Program-made: the position numbers and the translations under genes
The notes under the pieces: model-generated
Seen by the model: only the letters and a program-made list of their open reading frames with translations
The model's database searches: none
Told to the model about the DNA's origin: nothing
Part shown: one piece after another, positions 47,766 through 57,733 of the stretch
Numbering within the stretch: the first letter of the stretch is position 1
Layout: every line of letters starts with the position of its first letter
From: Lampropedia puyangensis
Lineage (GTDB): Bacteria > Pseudomonadota > Gammaproteobacteria > Burkholderiales > Burkholderiaceae_C
Assembly (NCBI RefSeq): GCF_004833285.1
Contig: NZ_STFG01000004.1
Span: 62,001-126,000, forward strand
Length of the DNA: 64,000 nt
Direction of reading: 5' to 3'

Positions 47766-48722
47766 TCAGCGTATGCGCTGCAAGACCGCCAACAGCACCA
47801 TGATGGCCAACAACTCCACCACGGACTGCAGCACAATCACACTGGCGGCCAATTCCATACCTTGGCCTAAGGCCAGTGCGATAGGCAGCATGACAAACGA
47901 ATTGCGTGTCCCCAAGCTCATCACCAATGTTCGCGCTGGGGCAGGCCCTAAATCGCACCATCGCGCCAAGGCCAACGCTAGGGCACATGCCAGCACAGCA
48001 AACAGCGTAAAGACCAGTGTTGGCCGCGCAAACACTGCAACTGCCATGGAAGCCGTTTGCAAAGCCTGCGCTTGCGATGTGGCAATCAACCCAATCACCA
48101 AAGCCAGCATGGGCACCGGCCACCACGCCATGCGGTCTATCCATCGGTGTACCGTCGCTCGCTGGCGTGCCCCCCACTGCAAGGCCCACGCCACACATAA
48201 AGGCAACACAATCAAGCCCACGGCCGCAGCCAATACCCGTGGCTGCCATAGCCCGGCAAGCACTTGGGCGTCCAGCATCCACCACACATACAGGGGCAAT
48301 AGCAGCAGTTGCAGCAACAAAGCCAGCGGCGTCCAGGCAATCGCGGCACGCACATCCCCCTTGGCCATTTGGGTGAAGGTAATGAACCAATCTGTACAAG
48401 GCACGCACAACACCAGCACCACACCCAATTGCACTGCTGGGTACGGGCCAGCCAATGGCAATAAACAAGCCACTAACAAAGGCAGCAACACAAAATTACC
48501 CACCACCAATGCCGCCAATAAACGCCGCTGAGCCAACACCAAAGGCAACTGACGAAGCGGCGTTTGGGCAAACGTGGCCAACAGCAGCAAGGCCAATGCA
48601 GGCCACAGCAACCACTCAGCCATTGGCGCAGCATGTGGCACCAAATGCGCCAAACCCCAGCCTAGCGCTATGGCACAAAGGTAAATCCAGACTTGGTGTT
48701 GTTCAAGGTGTTCGCGTTGCAT
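47766..48722 (-). CDS. ACR3/BASS-superfamily membrane transporter
   Basis: Protein of 318 residues, about ten hydrophobic helices, no signal peptide. The fourth helix region contains [22 protein letters not shown], resembling the ACR3 arsenite-efflux PCTAMVxVW...GD site with its essential Cys. The C-terminal half repeats the first ([19 protein letters not shown]), as expected of the BASS fold. No arsR, arsC or arsH gene is near, so a general organic anion or antimonite/arsenite role remains open. Confidence 0.8.
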   Translation of the reverse strand: MQREHLEQHQVWIYLCAIALGWGLAHLVPHAAPMAEWLLWPALALLLLATFAQTPLRQLPLVLAQRRLLAALVVGNFVLLPLLVACLLPLAGPYPAVQLGVVLVLCVPCTDWFITFTQMAKGDVRAAIAWTPLALLLQLLLLPLYVWWMLDAQVLAGLWQPRVLAAAVGLIVLPLCVAWALQWGARQRATVHRWIDRMAWWPVPMLALVIGLIATSQAQALQTASMAVAVFARPTLVFTLFAVLACALALALARWCDLGPAPARTLVMSLGTRNSFVMLPIALALGQGMELAASVIVLQSVVELLAIMVLLAVLQRIR

Positions 48723-48819
48723 GGCGGCATTATCTGTGCTGGCGCAGCATACTCACCCCACACTAGGCCAGCTACGCCACATTGCATGCATGTGTGATGC
48801 TTATGCATCAGGTGCCCAC

Positions 48820-49713
48820 TCATTGGTTTGGTACTGCACCCTCAAAGCCATAAAGTTGTTGAGGATTTATCACCATGACTTGCTGTCTGATTTCGGGTGT
48901 TGGAAACCAAGTGAGCGCCTGAACATGCAAGCCATCACTAGCAATGTTGCGATACGCGCTGACTTCTAACCGATGCTTTCCGGGATCGCGTGCTGTGTGT
49001 GGCCAATCACTTCCCCACAACAATCGATCAGGACGCAAGGCCAACCACCGCGCAGCCAAGATGTCCGCAGCATGCAGCGAATCTAGCAAGACATCAGATA
49101 AGCGGTAGGAACCCGACAACTTGATATAGACACGGCCTGAACTCAGCAACTCTTCCAACGGCTCCAACGCGACCGCATCACACGCCCATTCAGCAGGCAC
49201 CATTGCGAAATGATCTAGCACCAGCGGCACAGGCAATTGCAGCAAACGGGGAGACAATGCGCGCAACACACTGTAAGCAGCGTAAACCTGCAAATGCCAT
49301 TTCAGTGGGGCAATCTGTTGCGCCGTATGCTCGAGCATCGCCCAAGCAGCCTCCAAATCGCGTGCACCTGCACTTTCCAAATTCACGCGTACGCCACGTA
49401 CGCCAAGGGCATGCCATTGCTCCAGTAATTCGCGGCGGTGTGCCGCGTCAATCACGGCAATACCACGGCCTGTGCCCCCCATGTGCTGCAAACACGCCAA
49501 CATGTAGCGGTTGTCAATGCCGTACACACTCGGCTGCACCAACACAGCCCGCCCCAAACCCAGTCGTGCCTTGTGCGCGCGCAAATCGTTTAGTGAGGCC
49601 TCAGCAGGTGTATAGGCACGCGCATCATGCATGGGGTAATCATGAGCAGGACCGATGACGTGCACATGGCAATCACAAGCGGCCGAAGGCAATGCGGCAA
49701 GGTTCTCAGGCAT
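48820..49713 (-). CDS. Amidohydrolase 2-family TIM-barrel hydrolase (LigI/PDC-hydrolase-like)
   Basis: Protein of 297 residues. It starts with DCHVHVIGP, the N-terminal HxH, followed by YPMHDARAYTPAEAS as in 2-pyrone-4,6-dicarboxylate hydrolases; VLDHFAM supplies a His and LLWGSDWPHTA the late Asp/His. Family members act on lactones (LigI) or decarboxylate aromatic acids. It is 12 bases downstream of an IPMDH-family gene and in a Bug-transport cluster, so hydrolysis of a dicarboxylate lactone is a reasonable guess. Confidence 0.83.
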   Translation of the reverse strand: MPENLAALPSAACDCHVHVIGPAHDYPMHDARAYTPAEASLNDLRAHKARLGLGRAVLVQPSVYGIDNRYMLACLQHMGGTGRGIAVIDAAHRRELLEQWHALGVRGVRVNLESAGARDLEAAWAMLEHTAQQIAPLKWHLQVYAAYSVLRALSPRLLQLPVPLVLDHFAMVPAEWACDAVALEPLEELLSSGRVYIKLSGSYRLSDVLLDSLHAADILAARWLALRPDRLLWGSDWPHTARDPGKHRLEVSAYRNIASDGLHVQALTWFPTPEIRQQVMVINPQQLYGFEGAVPNQ

Positions 49714-49724
49714 CGTCGCCCCTG

Positions 49725-50786
49725 TTATGTCTGCAAAAGTTGCTGCACCACGGCCTGCCCGGTTTCTGCAGTGCCGAGTGCTCCACCCAAATCCACCGTG
49801 ACCTGCCCTTGCCGAATCACTGCTTCAACCGCATGGCCAATGGCTGCAGCCGCGGTTTCAAATTCAGGACGCTTGGCTTTGCGGCCATACCAGTCGAGTA
49901 ATTGCACAGCAGACAGCACCTGTGAAAAAGGATTGGCAATATTTTTACCAGCAATATCTGGCGCAGAGCCATGCGCGGCTTGCCCCATCGCGTATTGGCT
50001 GCCTGCATTCAGAGACCCCCCCAAACCCAGACTGCCCGATAACTCTGCCGTGAGGTCAGAGAGGATATCTCCGAACATATTCGTAGTTACCACCACATCA
50101 AAACGCTGCGGTGCGCGCACAACGTGGGCCATCATCGCATCCACAATGATGTCATTGACCTCCACTTGCGGGAACTCGCGCGCCACTTTCAGGCACTCTT
50201 CGATGAACATGCCATCGCCAATTTTCAGCACATTGGCTTTGTGCACGATGGTGACTTTGCGCTGTCGCGTCATCGCCAACTCAAAGGCAGAGCGTGCAAT
50301 GCGTTCACAGCACTCGCGTGTAATGCGCCGCAATGACACGGCCACATCCGGCGTGATCAGCATTTCACTGCCGCCCGATGCAATATTGCGGTCGGCGTAA
50401 AAACCTTCGGTATTCTCACGCACCACCACGAGGTCAAATGTGCCCAAGCGGGGCGTTAGCCCCTCATAGGTTCTTGCCGGGCGAATGTTGGCAAACAAGT
50501 CCAGCTCTTTGCGGAAAAACTTGGATGGATTGATCTCTCCTTTGGCTTCGTCTTTAAAGTCATAGGTGGCCATTGGCCCGAGCATCAAGCCATCCGCGTT
50601 TTTAACTTTTTCCAACAAGGTCGGGGTCACGGTCGCACCATGCTGGCGCAAGCTCTCATGCCCTGCTATCTCATGCTCAATCTGTAAATTGAGATCAAAG
50701 CGCTGCGATGCGGCCTGCAACACGCCCACTGTTGCAGCCATCGTTTCCGGACCAATTCCATCACCGGGAATTACCACCAATTTCAT
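49725..50786 (-). CDS. Isocitrate/isopropylmalate dehydrogenase family protein
   Basis: Protein of 353 residues. It opens KLVVIPGDGIGPETMAATVG and has the conserved ARTYEGLTP, VVRENTEGFYADRN, metal-binding TNMFGDILSDLTAELSG and AHGSAPDIAGKNIANPFSQ segments. NTEGFYADR resembles the isopropylmalate/homoisocitrate and D-malate-type enzymes. It is a different gene from the TtuC-like one at 8551-9636 and lacks leuC/leuD neighbours, so leucine synthesis is unlikely. It may oxidise a hydroxy-dicarboxylate brought in by the adjacent Bug system. Confidence 0.85.
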   Translation of the reverse strand: MKLVVIPGDGIGPETMAATVGVLQAASQRFDLNLQIEHEIAGHESLRQHGATVTPTLLEKVKNADGLMLGPMATYDFKDEAKGEINPSKFFRKELDLFANIRPARTYEGLTPRLGTFDLVVVRENTEGFYADRNIASGGSEMLITPDVAVSLRRITRECCERIARSAFELAMTRQRKVTIVHKANVLKIGDGMFIEECLKVAREFPQVEVNDIIVDAMMAHVVRAPQRFDVVVTTNMFGDILSDLTAELSGSLGLGGSLNAGSQYAMGQAAHGSAPDIAGKNIANPFSQVLSAVQLLDWYGRKAKRPEFETAAAAIGHAVEAVIRQGQVTVDLGGALGTAETGQAVVQQLLQT

Positions 50787-50878
50787 ATATTTACCTTAAC
50801 CGATGTGCCATGCGGCACCCTTGACCATACAAACTGCTTGCGCACAAGACTTCACAGCACAGGTGCAACAAGCACCAT

Positions 50879-51889
50879 TTATTCCACTTGAATGCCCGTG
50901 GTCTCAATCAATACACGGTATTTCGTTGCCTCTTGCTGAACATAGGCCTCAAAGGCTTGGGTGCTGAGTGGCTCCACCGCACTACCCTCATCAATAAAAC
51001 GCTGGCGGATATCGGGCGTTTGCAAGATGTCGTTGATCTCTTGGTTCAAGCGCTGCACCACGGCCTCAGGCGTTTGGCGCGGCGCAAAATAGCCTCCCCA
51101 CAGCGTGAAGTCGAACCCCGGCACTGTTTCGGCCACAGCGGGCACATCAGGCAACGTCGCCAGCCTCTCTTTAGAGCCCACCGCAATCGCTTTGATACGC
51201 CCACCCTTGACGTGCGGCAAAATCGCTGAAGCACTGGAGAAAAATATGTGCACCTGCGCGCCGATCACATCGTTGATCGCCTGCCCTGCGCCACGGTACG
51301 GCACATGAATCATCTCGGTGCCCGTATGCATGGCCAAAGCGGCCGCAGCCAAATGCCCAGGCGTTCCTGTACCAGAAGAGGCATAAGCCACTTGCCCAGG
51401 GTTGTCTTTGGCGTAACGAATCAACTCTTCCATCGTATTGAATGGCGCGCTCGCAGGCGCCACCAACACCAATGGAGAATTGCCGACCAGCGCTACTGGA
51501 CGGAAATCCTTGACGGCATCGTATCCGGGCTTTTTCATCGTGAAACCATTGATGGCCACTTCCCCCGTTTGTCCCAGCATCAAGGTATAGCCATCAGCAG
51601 GGGCTTGCGCCAACAATCGCGCACCCAAGGCCCCACTGGCACCAGGGCGGTTATCCACCACCACGGCTTTGCCTAAGCGTCTGGCCAGCGGTTCGGACAA
51701 TAAGCGGGCAAACACATCGCCTTGCCCACCTGGCGCGTAGGGGACCAACACCGTCACTGGCCGATTGGGATAGTCGTCGCGGTCATTCGCGCTTGCTGCA
51801 GCACTCAGCGTCAAGGCAGCCAAGCCCAAAGCAGCCAAGCAGCATTGGCGCCGCGCAAAAGAAAAAAGTGAATGGCGTTGATTCAGCAT
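50879..51889 (-). CDS. Bug-family (TctC) tripartite tricarboxylate transporter substrate-binding protein
   Basis: About 336 residues from ATG 51889, preceded by AGGAGA. A signal peptide with LAALGLAALTLSAAASA is followed by DDYPNRPVTVLVPYAPGGQGDVFARL, the classic Bug start. Other blocks are VVVDNRPGASGALGA, ASSGTGTPGHLAA and HVPYRGAGQAINDVIGAQV. The substrate is a carboxylate held by two water-mediated contacts. No tctA/tctB membrane genes are next to it; in Burkholderiales such orphan Bug proteins are common and may share permeases or act as sensors. LysR diverges 130 bases away. Confidence 0.92.
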   Translation of the reverse strand: MLNQRHSLFSFARRQCCLAALGLAALTLSAAASANDRDDYPNRPVTVLVPYAPGGQGDVFARLLSEPLARRLGKAVVVDNRPGASGALGARLLAQAPADGYTLMLGQTGEVAINGFTMKKPGYDAVKDFRPVALVGNSPLVLVAPASAPFNTMEELIRYAKDNPGQVAYASSGTGTPGHLAAAALAMHTGTEMIHVPYRGAGQAINDVIGAQVHIFFSSASAILPHVKGGRIKAIAVGSKERLATLPDVPAVAETVPGFDFTLWGGYFAPRQTPEAVVQRLNQEINDILQTPDIRQRFIDEGSAVEPLSTQAFEAYVQQEATKYRVLIETTGIQVE

Positions 51890-52019
51890 AAAAAGTCTCC
51901 TGTCTATTTGTTTGATACCAGCAAAGCACCAGCACCGTGCTTTTTTGTATGTCGCCATCATCGTTTGCCAACAATACGGTGTAAATTGCAAAAATTCTTT
52001 TGATTATTTCGTTTTTGTT

Positions 52020-52916
52020 ATGAATTTCGATCTGGGTGATCTACGTGCTTTTGTGGCTATCGCTGATTTGGGCAGCTTTCGCGCTGCTTCTGAGCAGCTG
52101 CACCTCTCTCAGCCAGCACTTTCGCGTCGCATCAGCAAGCTAGAGGAGGCACTCGGAGTTCGCTTACTCGAACGAACCACCAGACGTGTTGAGCTCAGTG
52201 CCTTGGGTGTGAATTTCGTCACACGCGCACGCCATGTTTTATTTGAAGCGGAAAATGCTTTGCTCGGTTTGGCCGATCAAACCGACCGCATCTATGGGCA
52301 GGTTTCAGTGGCCTGCGTTCCTTCTGCAGTGGAAACCATCTTGGCCAAAGTGGTGGGGCCATTCCATGCAAAGTACCCGCGCATGCGTTTGCGCATCCTG
52401 GACCAATCAGCCCCTGACGTTTTGACCGCCGTCATGCGGGCCGAAGCGGACTTTGGCGTGAGCTATCTCGGTTTGCAAGACGCAGACTTGGATTTCTCTC
52501 CTCTGGCAAAAGAATCTTATGTCATGGCCTGCTTGCCGCAGCACCCATTGGCCAAACGAAAACATGTCACCTGGAGTGAAATGGCAGAACACGACTGTGT
52601 CGTGCTGGCCGCAGGCAGTGGCAACCGCTTGCTGATCGATAAAGAATTGGCCGATGCTGGCGTAGTGTTGCGGCGCATTTCATGCGAAGCACTGCATGTC
52701 CCGGCCTTAATCAGCTTGGTGAAAGCAGGCGTTGGTGTGGGGGCCATTCCCCGCTTCGCGCTGCACCATGGGCACAACGAGCCCCTCATCCGCATTCCTT
52801 TGCGCCAACCCACCATCCAACGCACGATTGGCATCGTGACCCGGCGCGGGCGCCGCCTTCGCCCCGCCGCAGAAGCTTTTCTAGAAATGCTTTTCGCTAC
52901 TGAGGTCTCGTATTAG
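52020..52916 (+). CDS. LysR-family transcriptional regulator
   Basis: About 298 residues from ATG 52020. The HTH reads FDLGDLRAFVAIADLGSF, SEQLHLSQPALSRRISKLEE and LLERTTRRVELS, typical of LysR. The effector domain includes FGVSYLGLQDADLDF and SLVKAGVGVGAIPR. It is divergent from the Bug gene across 130 bases, the usual organisation for an activator of the Bug, dehydrogenase and amidohydrolase genes (48820-51889). The ligand is presumably the transported carboxylate or its product. Confidence 0.88.
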   Translation: MNFDLGDLRAFVAIADLGSFRAASEQLHLSQPALSRRISKLEEALGVRLLERTTRRVELSALGVNFVTRARHVLFEAENALLGLADQTDRIYGQVSVACVPSAVETILAKVVGPFHAKYPRMRLRILDQSAPDVLTAVMRAEADFGVSYLGLQDADLDFSPLAKESYVMACLPQHPLAKRKHVTWSEMAEHDCVVLAAGSGNRLLIDKELADAGVVLRRISCEALHVPALISLVKAGVGVGAIPRFALHHGHNEPLIRIPLRQPTIQRTIGIVTRRGRRLRPAAEAFLEMLFATEVSY

Positions 52917-53312
52917 CTCCTGCACACCATGCAGAGCATACATAAATACCGCACTGAAAGTCACGCCAAATGGCTAGAACGTCTTTACGACTTCCACGCA
53001 GGCTGTGTTGGAGCCTAAGAGGATGCAGGACGCAGCAAAAACTGCAATCGGGCTATCTGATCGGCAAGGATTCTTCACACAGCAGGTTCTTTGCGCGTTG
53101 CGCGGCTGTGTTGAGGTCGTGGACGCATTCTTCAAAATCCGTCGCAAAAATAAAACAAAAAACACACCAATAATAGGAATTGTTTTTATTTGTAATCCAT
53201 TTTTGACAGAATGTGCGCACATACCCACCACACAACTGTCTTTAGTGACTCTTTCAGTCCATAAAGGTCGCGGTGTTGCTTTTCACATGGATCTACAGGA
53301 GACCTTGCTTTG
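52917..53312. other. Intergenic region before the second TonB receptor
   Basis: About 396 bases between the LysR stop and the receptor start. Several short frames are open but none has a recognisable sequence or ribosome site. It contains an AT-rich stretch with the Fur-like site at 53169-53192 and the receptor ribosome site ACAGGAGACC (53295-53304). Confidence 0.5.
53169..53192. promoter_or_regulatory. Fur-box-like site upstream of the second TonB receptor
   Basis: On the minus strand this reads ACAAATAAAAACAATTCCTATTATTGG (53167-53193 in full); its CAATTCCTATTATTG part resembles CATTCTCATTATTG at the first receptor. It lies 120-145 bases before the start at 53313. Agreement with the Fur consensus is partial. 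Confidence 0.35.
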
Positions 53313-55646
53313 ATGTCGATTTCCCCTCTTTTGCGTGCCCAACGCCACCCTATTGGTGTGTCTGTGGCCTTGCTGTGCATGTGCACCAGCTTTTCTCATG
53401 CCCAAACCACCACAAATGATGAGGCGGTACTAGGTGAAGTGGTGATCTCTGCGGCAGGTTTTGAGCAAAAAATCACCGATGCACCAGCAAGTATTTCGGT
53501 GGTCAGCCAGGAAGACTTGAGCAAGAAACCCTACACCAGTCTGATCGATGCCGTACGCGATTTGGAAGGCGTGGACGTGGGCGAGACCTCGGACAAAACC
53601 GGCCAGCGTACGATCAGTCTGCGCGGCATGGGTGCAGATTACACCTTGATCTTGGTCAACGGCCGACGCCAAAGCAACCATGGTGATATTTACCCCAACA
53701 ACTTCCAAGGCAACCAATTCAACCACTTGCCTCCGCTAGATGCGGTGGAGCGGATCGAAGTGATTCGTGGCCCAGCCTCAACGCTGTACGGTGCAGACGC
53801 CATGGGTGGCGTGATCAACATCATCACCAAAAAAGTCACCAATGAATGGCATGGCTCTGCCACAGTTGGCCGCACCTTTCAACAAAAAAGCGAATACGGT
53901 GACGTATCCACACTCGACTTCGACCTGCGCGGCCCCATCGTCAAAAACTTGCTGGGCATCAGCCTGCGTGGCAGCGTGTATGACAAAGATCCATCCAGTC
54001 CTGAGTATGCTCCAGCCGTCGATCCCAACGGGGTTGTTCATGAACGCAATCTAGGATTTGGTGCAGGTGGTCGCACTGTGGAAAACACCAACAAGGCTAT
54101 TGGCATGAGCCTCTCGCTCACCCCTGATGCGCGCCAGAGCATCACTTTTGATTGGGATATTTCACGCCAAAAATACGACAACGCACAAAGCCAACTGGGC
54201 ACCTTAGACAGCCCAAGCACGATTTGGCGTGCCAGCGGTGGCGTAGTGCAACCACGTGTGGGCTACACCGCAGATCAGAAATTCACCCGTGACAGTTGGG
54301 CCATCACACACGACGGCGACTGGGACTTTGGCCGCAGCTTTGTATCGCTAGGTTACGTCAAGACGGATAACAAAGGCCGCACCCTGCCTTTCTCAACCGA
54401 TGAACGCCACCTGTTGCAGCAAATGTGGGACGGAACAGGTGCCTATGCCGGACTGAGCCAAGCGGATCGCCGCGCCCTTGCGGCATCCATCTTCTTACCG
54501 CGTGCTGCGAGAACCTTAGAGAGCAACCAATACACGTTAGATGCCAAACTCGATATTCCGCTACGCAATCTGGCAGGGGACCATACGCTGGTGGTGGGCG
54601 GACAAATCATTGATGGAGAACTGCGTGATGGTGTCTTTGGCCTCGAAAGCGGTCTGTCACAAGGCAAGCAAAAACAAAAAATGCAATCCGTCTTCATTGA
54701 AGATAACTGGATGCCAACCGAAAGCTTCACATTGACTGGAGGTCTGCGCTATGACCACCACAATACGTTTGGCAGCCACGTTTCGCCACGCCTGTATGGC
54801 GTGTACACATTCAGCCCTGAATGGACAGTCAAAGGTGGCGTCAGCACTGGGTACAAGACCCCAAAAACTACCGATTTGTACGATGGCATTACTGGCTTTG
54901 GCAGCCAAGGTGTGATTCCTTTTGCAGGTAACCCTAACCTGAAACCTGAAACCAGCGTCAACAGTGAGCTGGCCGTGTACTGGAACCATCCAGACCGCCA
55001 TAGCTTTAACGCCACGGTATTCCACAACAACTTCAAAGACAAGATTGAAACGGGCACAGCAACCCAGTCGTGTGCGGCAACTGCAGGTGTGCGCCCCTGC
55101 GTGAATTTGGGCTCCTATGGCGATTTGGGCTATACCACTTACGCACAAAAAATGAATGTCGACAAAGCTACCATCATGGGGTTAGAGTTGGCAGGCCGCT
55201 ACCAAATCAATCCAACCATTGGCCTGCGCGGCAACTACACCTACACTGACAGTGAGAAAAAATCAGGTCCAGAATCAGGTCATCCGCTGACCAATCTGGC
55301 CAAACATATGGGTAATATCACCGTCGACTGGCAAGCACTGCCCAAGCTCAACACATTCTTGACAGCAGAGTACCGCTCCAAACGCTACCGCGGCACTGAC
55401 AGTGCGACAGGCACGGAACTCTACTGGAAAAGCTACACCCAGCTGCACGCAGGCGCAAGCTATGAAATCAACAAAACCTTCTCCATCACAGGCCGTATCA
55501 ACAATCTGCTGGACCGGGACTTTACCGGCTACCGCACTTTGTTCGCACCAGATGGTAATGGTGGGTATGAGGCCAGCTACCAAGACGACTTCAACAACAA
55601 GGATGCACGCCGCAGCTTCTGGATCAGCATGAACGTACGCTTCTAA
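53313..55646 (+). CDS. TonB-dependent receptor, FepA/BfeA-type ferric siderophore receptor
   Basis: About 777 residues from ATG 53313 (a TTG one codon earlier is possible); AGGAGACC precedes. A signal peptide ends SFSHA|QTTT, followed by a TonB-box-like EVVIS. The plug has DAPASISVVSQEDLS and the hallmark GADAMGGVINIITKK. The barrel ends in RRSFWISMNVRF with the terminal Phe. The length and long loops resemble FepA/BfeA/PfeA enterobactin receptors more than the 670-residue receptor at 901-2913. It is followed by a strong terminator. No regulator or ABC genes are adjacent, so it probably depends on shared inner-membrane import. Confidence 0.9.
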   Translation: MSISPLLRAQRHPIGVSVALLCMCTSFSHAQTTTNDEAVLGEVVISAAGFEQKITDAPASISVVSQEDLSKKPYTSLIDAVRDLEGVDVGETSDKTGQRTISLRGMGADYTLILVNGRRQSNHGDIYPNNFQGNQFNHLPPLDAVERIEVIRGPASTLYGADAMGGVINIITKKVTNEWHGSATVGRTFQQKSEYGDVSTLDFDLRGPIVKNLLGISLRGSVYDKDPSSPEYAPAVDPNGVVHERNLGFGAGGRTVENTNKAIGMSLSLTPDARQSITFDWDISRQKYDNAQSQLGTLDSPSTIWRASGGVVQPRVGYTADQKFTRDSWAITHDGDWDFGRSFVSLGYVKTDNKGRTLPFSTDERHLLQQMWDGTGAYAGLSQADRRALAASIFLPRAARTLESNQYTLDAKLDIPLRNLAGDHTLVVGGQIIDGELRDGVFGLESGLSQGKQKQKMQSVFIEDNWMPTESFTLTGGLRYDHHNTFGSHVSPRLYGVYTFSPEWTVKGGVSTGYKTPKTTDLYDGITGFGSQGVIPFAGNPNLKPETSVNSELAVYWNHPDRHSFNATVFHNNFKDKIETGTATQSCAATAGVRPCVNLGSYGDLGYTTYAQKMNVDKATIMGLELAGRYQINPTIGLRGNYTYTDSEKKSGPESGHPLTNLAKHMGNITVDWQALPKLNTFLTAEYRSKRYRGTDSATGTELYWKSYTQLHAGASYEINKTFSITGRINNLLDRDFTGYRTLFAPDGNGGYEASYQDDFNNKDARRSFWISMNVRF

Positions 55647-55667
55647 ACCAGCACCTGCACACCTGCA

Positions 55668-55704
55668 AGCCCCTTGGCACAGCGCCCGTGCCAAGGGGCT
55701 TTTT
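55668..55704 (+). terminator. Rho-independent terminator after the TonB receptor
   Basis: AGCCCCTTGGCAC (55668-55680) and GTGCCAAGGGGCT (55688-55700) form a perfect 13-base stem with a seven-base loop, followed by TTTT. It begins 22 bases after the receptor stop. Confidence 0.93.
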
Positions 55705-55799
55705 GCCGCCACCGCTGTTGCAAAAATGAAGTACGAACCAACTATGATCATGCCCTGCGCTTCGCCTTGCCCCCCTGATTACCTTTCAATTGCCAGCCT

Positions 55800-57227
55800 A
55801 TGCACACCGCCGACAAACACCCAATCATTGCCATCGCCACCGCATCAGGCCGTGGCGCCGTTGGCATTGTGCGCATCTCTGGGCGCAACCTGCAGCCATG
55901 GGCGCAGCAGTGGTTAGGCCACTCCCTGCGAGCACGCCATGCCCATTACCTGCCCTTTCCAGACGATACCGGCCGTGCGATTGACCAAGGACTGGCACTG
56001 TTTTTTCCCGCGCCACACTCCTACACAGGTGAAGACGTGCTGGAGTTACACGCACACGGCGGCCCTATCGTGCTGCAATTGCTGGTCGCGCGGGCACTAC
56101 AAACTGCCAATGCACTGCAAGACAGCAGTACTACAACAGCATGGCTGCCTGATTTGCGCCTGGCCGAACCGGGCGAGTTCACCCGCCGCGCTTTTCTGAA
56201 CGACAAACTCGATCTGGCCCAGGCCGAAGCCGTGGCCGACTTGATTGACGCCACCACCGAAAGTGCCGCCCGCAGCGCCAGCCTGTCACTCAGCGGTGCA
56301 TTTTCTGACGCCATCCACTCCCTGCGCGATGGCTTCACCCATCTGCGCATGCTGGTTGAAGCTACGCTCGACTTCCCAGAAGAAGACATCGACTTTCTGC
56401 AAGCGGCCAACGCCCGCGGGCAACTGACCGAACTGCGCCAGCAACTCACCACCATCGGCCAGCGCGCACGCCAAGGTGCGCTGCTACGCGATGGAATGCA
56501 TGTTGTGATTGCCGGACAGCCCAATGCGGGAAAAAGCTCACTGCTCAACGCATTGGCGGGGGCAGAGCTGGCCATCGTCACCCCCATCGCAGGCACCACG
56601 CGTGACAAGGTCGAGCAAACCATCCAGATTGAAGGCGTGCCACTGCACATCATCGACACCGCTGGTCTGCGAGAGACGGACGACATAGTTGAACAAATTG
56701 GCGTGCAACGGGCATGGGAAGCCGTAGACAAAGCCAACGTCGTGCTGTTTCTGCACGACAGCGCCCAAACTAAAGACAGTAGTTACCAAGCCCGCGATGC
56801 AGCGATTCTTGCACAACTGCAGGCGCGCCTGCCCCACCATGTGCCCGTGCTCGATGTGTGGAACAAAACCGACCTCGCCGTAGCGCCTGCAGAAGCGCCC
56901 TCCAGCCATGCCAGCGCTGCTTTGCGTATTTCTGCCAAAACCGGCCAAGGCCTAGATGCCTTGCGCCAGCAACTGCTGCAACTGGCCGGGCATGAAACCG
57001 TCACCGAAGACATCTTCATCGCCCGCGCGCGCCACCTGCAAGCCTTAGCGCAAGTGGATGAACACCTCAGCCTTGCTGAAGCTCACATCGACAGTCCCGC
57101 CCCTGCACTGGACCTGCTGGCCGAAGAGCTGCGCCTGGCCCAACTGGCCCTGAACCGCATTACCGGCGAATTCACCGCCGATGATTTACTGGGCGTGATT
57201 TTTTCGAGTTTTTGCATCGGGAAGTGA
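55800..57227 (+). CDS. mnmE: tRNA uridine-5-carboxymethylaminomethyl(34) synthesis GTPase MnmE
   Basis: Protein of 475 residues. The N-terminal formyl-THF-binding domain begins [19 protein letters not shown]. The helical domain precedes a G domain with [19 protein letters not shown] (G1), GTTRDKVE (G2), [11 protein letters not shown] (G3) and WNKTD (G4). It ends CIGK, the conserved C-terminal Cys motif. With MnmG it installs the cmnm5 modification at U34 of several tRNAs. The N-terminus and the FCIGK end are both intact. Confidence 0.96.
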   Translation: MHTADKHPIIAIATASGRGAVGIVRISGRNLQPWAQQWLGHSLRARHAHYLPFPDDTGRAIDQGLALFFPAPHSYTGEDVLELHAHGGPIVLQLLVARALQTANALQDSSTTTAWLPDLRLAEPGEFTRRAFLNDKLDLAQAEAVADLIDATTESAARSASLSLSGAFSDAIHSLRDGFTHLRMLVEATLDFPEEDIDFLQAANARGQLTELRQQLTTIGQRARQGALLRDGMHVVIAGQPNAGKSSLLNALAGAELAIVTPIAGTTRDKVEQTIQIEGVPLHIIDTAGLRETDDIVEQIGVQRAWEAVDKANVVLFLHDSAQTKDSSYQARDAAILAQLQARLPHHVPVLDVWNKTDLAVAPAEAPSSHASAALRISAKTGQGLDALRQQLLQLAGHETVTEDIFIARARHLQALAQVDEHLSLAEAHIDSPAPALDLLAEELRLAQLALNRITGEFTADDLLGVIFSSFCIGK

Positions 57228-57289
57228 GTTAGGGACTGTGGAGGCTTTGATGCACAAATACCGGCATCTGAGCGTTAGGATTGCAGAAT

Positions 57290-57482
57290 GAGTGAATCGA
57301 CTTGGGGCAAGAAACGAACTGGAAAGAATGCAGCGCTTCATTGAAGACCATGGGGAACCAAGACGGTATGGCTCGATAAGAACATGCAGTGGCTCGCACC
57401 AGCCAGTGGCAAACGGAGATTCAATCCAAAATATTCAGAAGCAGCCATCCAGTTCTGTCTGACTATCAAGTGCTGGGACTGA
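57290..57482 (+). pseudogene. IS5-family transposase N-terminal remnant
   Basis: Two frames together spell a conserved IS5 transposase start. From about 57317: NWKECSASLKTMGN. After a shift near 57355 the second frame reads TVWLDKNMQWLAPASGKR and then YSEAAIQFCLTIK, matching NW..YN.SL..RG.LT.W.D...W..P..GKRGR...YSDAAIQ.CL..K of IS5-group enzymes. It ends at a stop 57480-57482; the catalytic DDE core is absent. The left part may extend to about 57232. Fragment and frameshift are seen directly; the family label is recognition of the motif order. Confidence 0.7.
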
Positions 57483-57520
57483 ACAACTAAAGCCCCTCAA
57501 AAGAACCATCCAAAACAAAA

Positions 57521-57544
57521 AAACCGGCCTCAAGCCGGTTTTAT
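57521..57544. terminator. Terminator-like hairpin upstream of tRNA-Arg
   Basis: AACCGGC-CTCAA-GCCGGTT (57522-57540) forms a 7-base stem with T residues after it and an A-run before it, so it could work in both directions. It may terminate the minus-strand tRNA-Arg transcript. Confidence 0.7.
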
Positions 57545-57574
57545 ACATATCCATATCACATCTCACGCGCCCGT

Positions 57575-57601
57575 TTACAGGGGCAAAAGGTGGGGCAAAA
57601 A
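57575..57601. repeat. Direct repeat GGGGCAAAA downstream of the tRNA 3' end
   Basis: GGGGCAAAA occurs twice about 14 bases apart (near 57580 and 57593), between the hairpin and the tRNA 3' end. Repeats beside tRNA 3' ends are typical of integration sites, but no integrase gene is present. Confidence 0.35.
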
Positions 57602-57653
57602 GCATCATATCAAAAATATCTTCCGCCACACAAATATAACCACCTGATTTATA

Positions 57654-57729
57654 TGGCGCGACTGGTAGGAATCGAACCTACGGCCCTTGGCTTCGGAGGC
57701 CAATACTCTATCCACTGAGCTACAGTCGC
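57654..57729 (-). tRNA. tRNA-Arg (anticodon CCG, codon CGG)
   Basis: On the minus strand GCGACTG...CAGTCGC forms the 7-base acceptor stem, with discriminator G and encoded CCA (57654-57656). The anticodon arm TTGGC-CTCCGAA-GCCAA gives CCG. The T arm GTAGG-TTCGATT-CCTAC and the D arm GCTC...GAGT are intact. Total 76 nucleotides. It lies between the IS5 remnant and the ZIP transporter gene. Confidence 0.96.
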
Positions 57730-57733
57730 ATCC

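Noticed and set aside
47689-48468. Long minus-strand open frame running upstream of rlmH, giving a 417-codon ORF
   Set aside because: Its upstream part overlaps the ACR3-like transporter gene in another frame and has no family resemblance; RlmH length and start fit 47688.
52970-53173. Short frames before the second TonB receptor
   Set aside because: No ribosome sites or homology; region is best read as intergenic.
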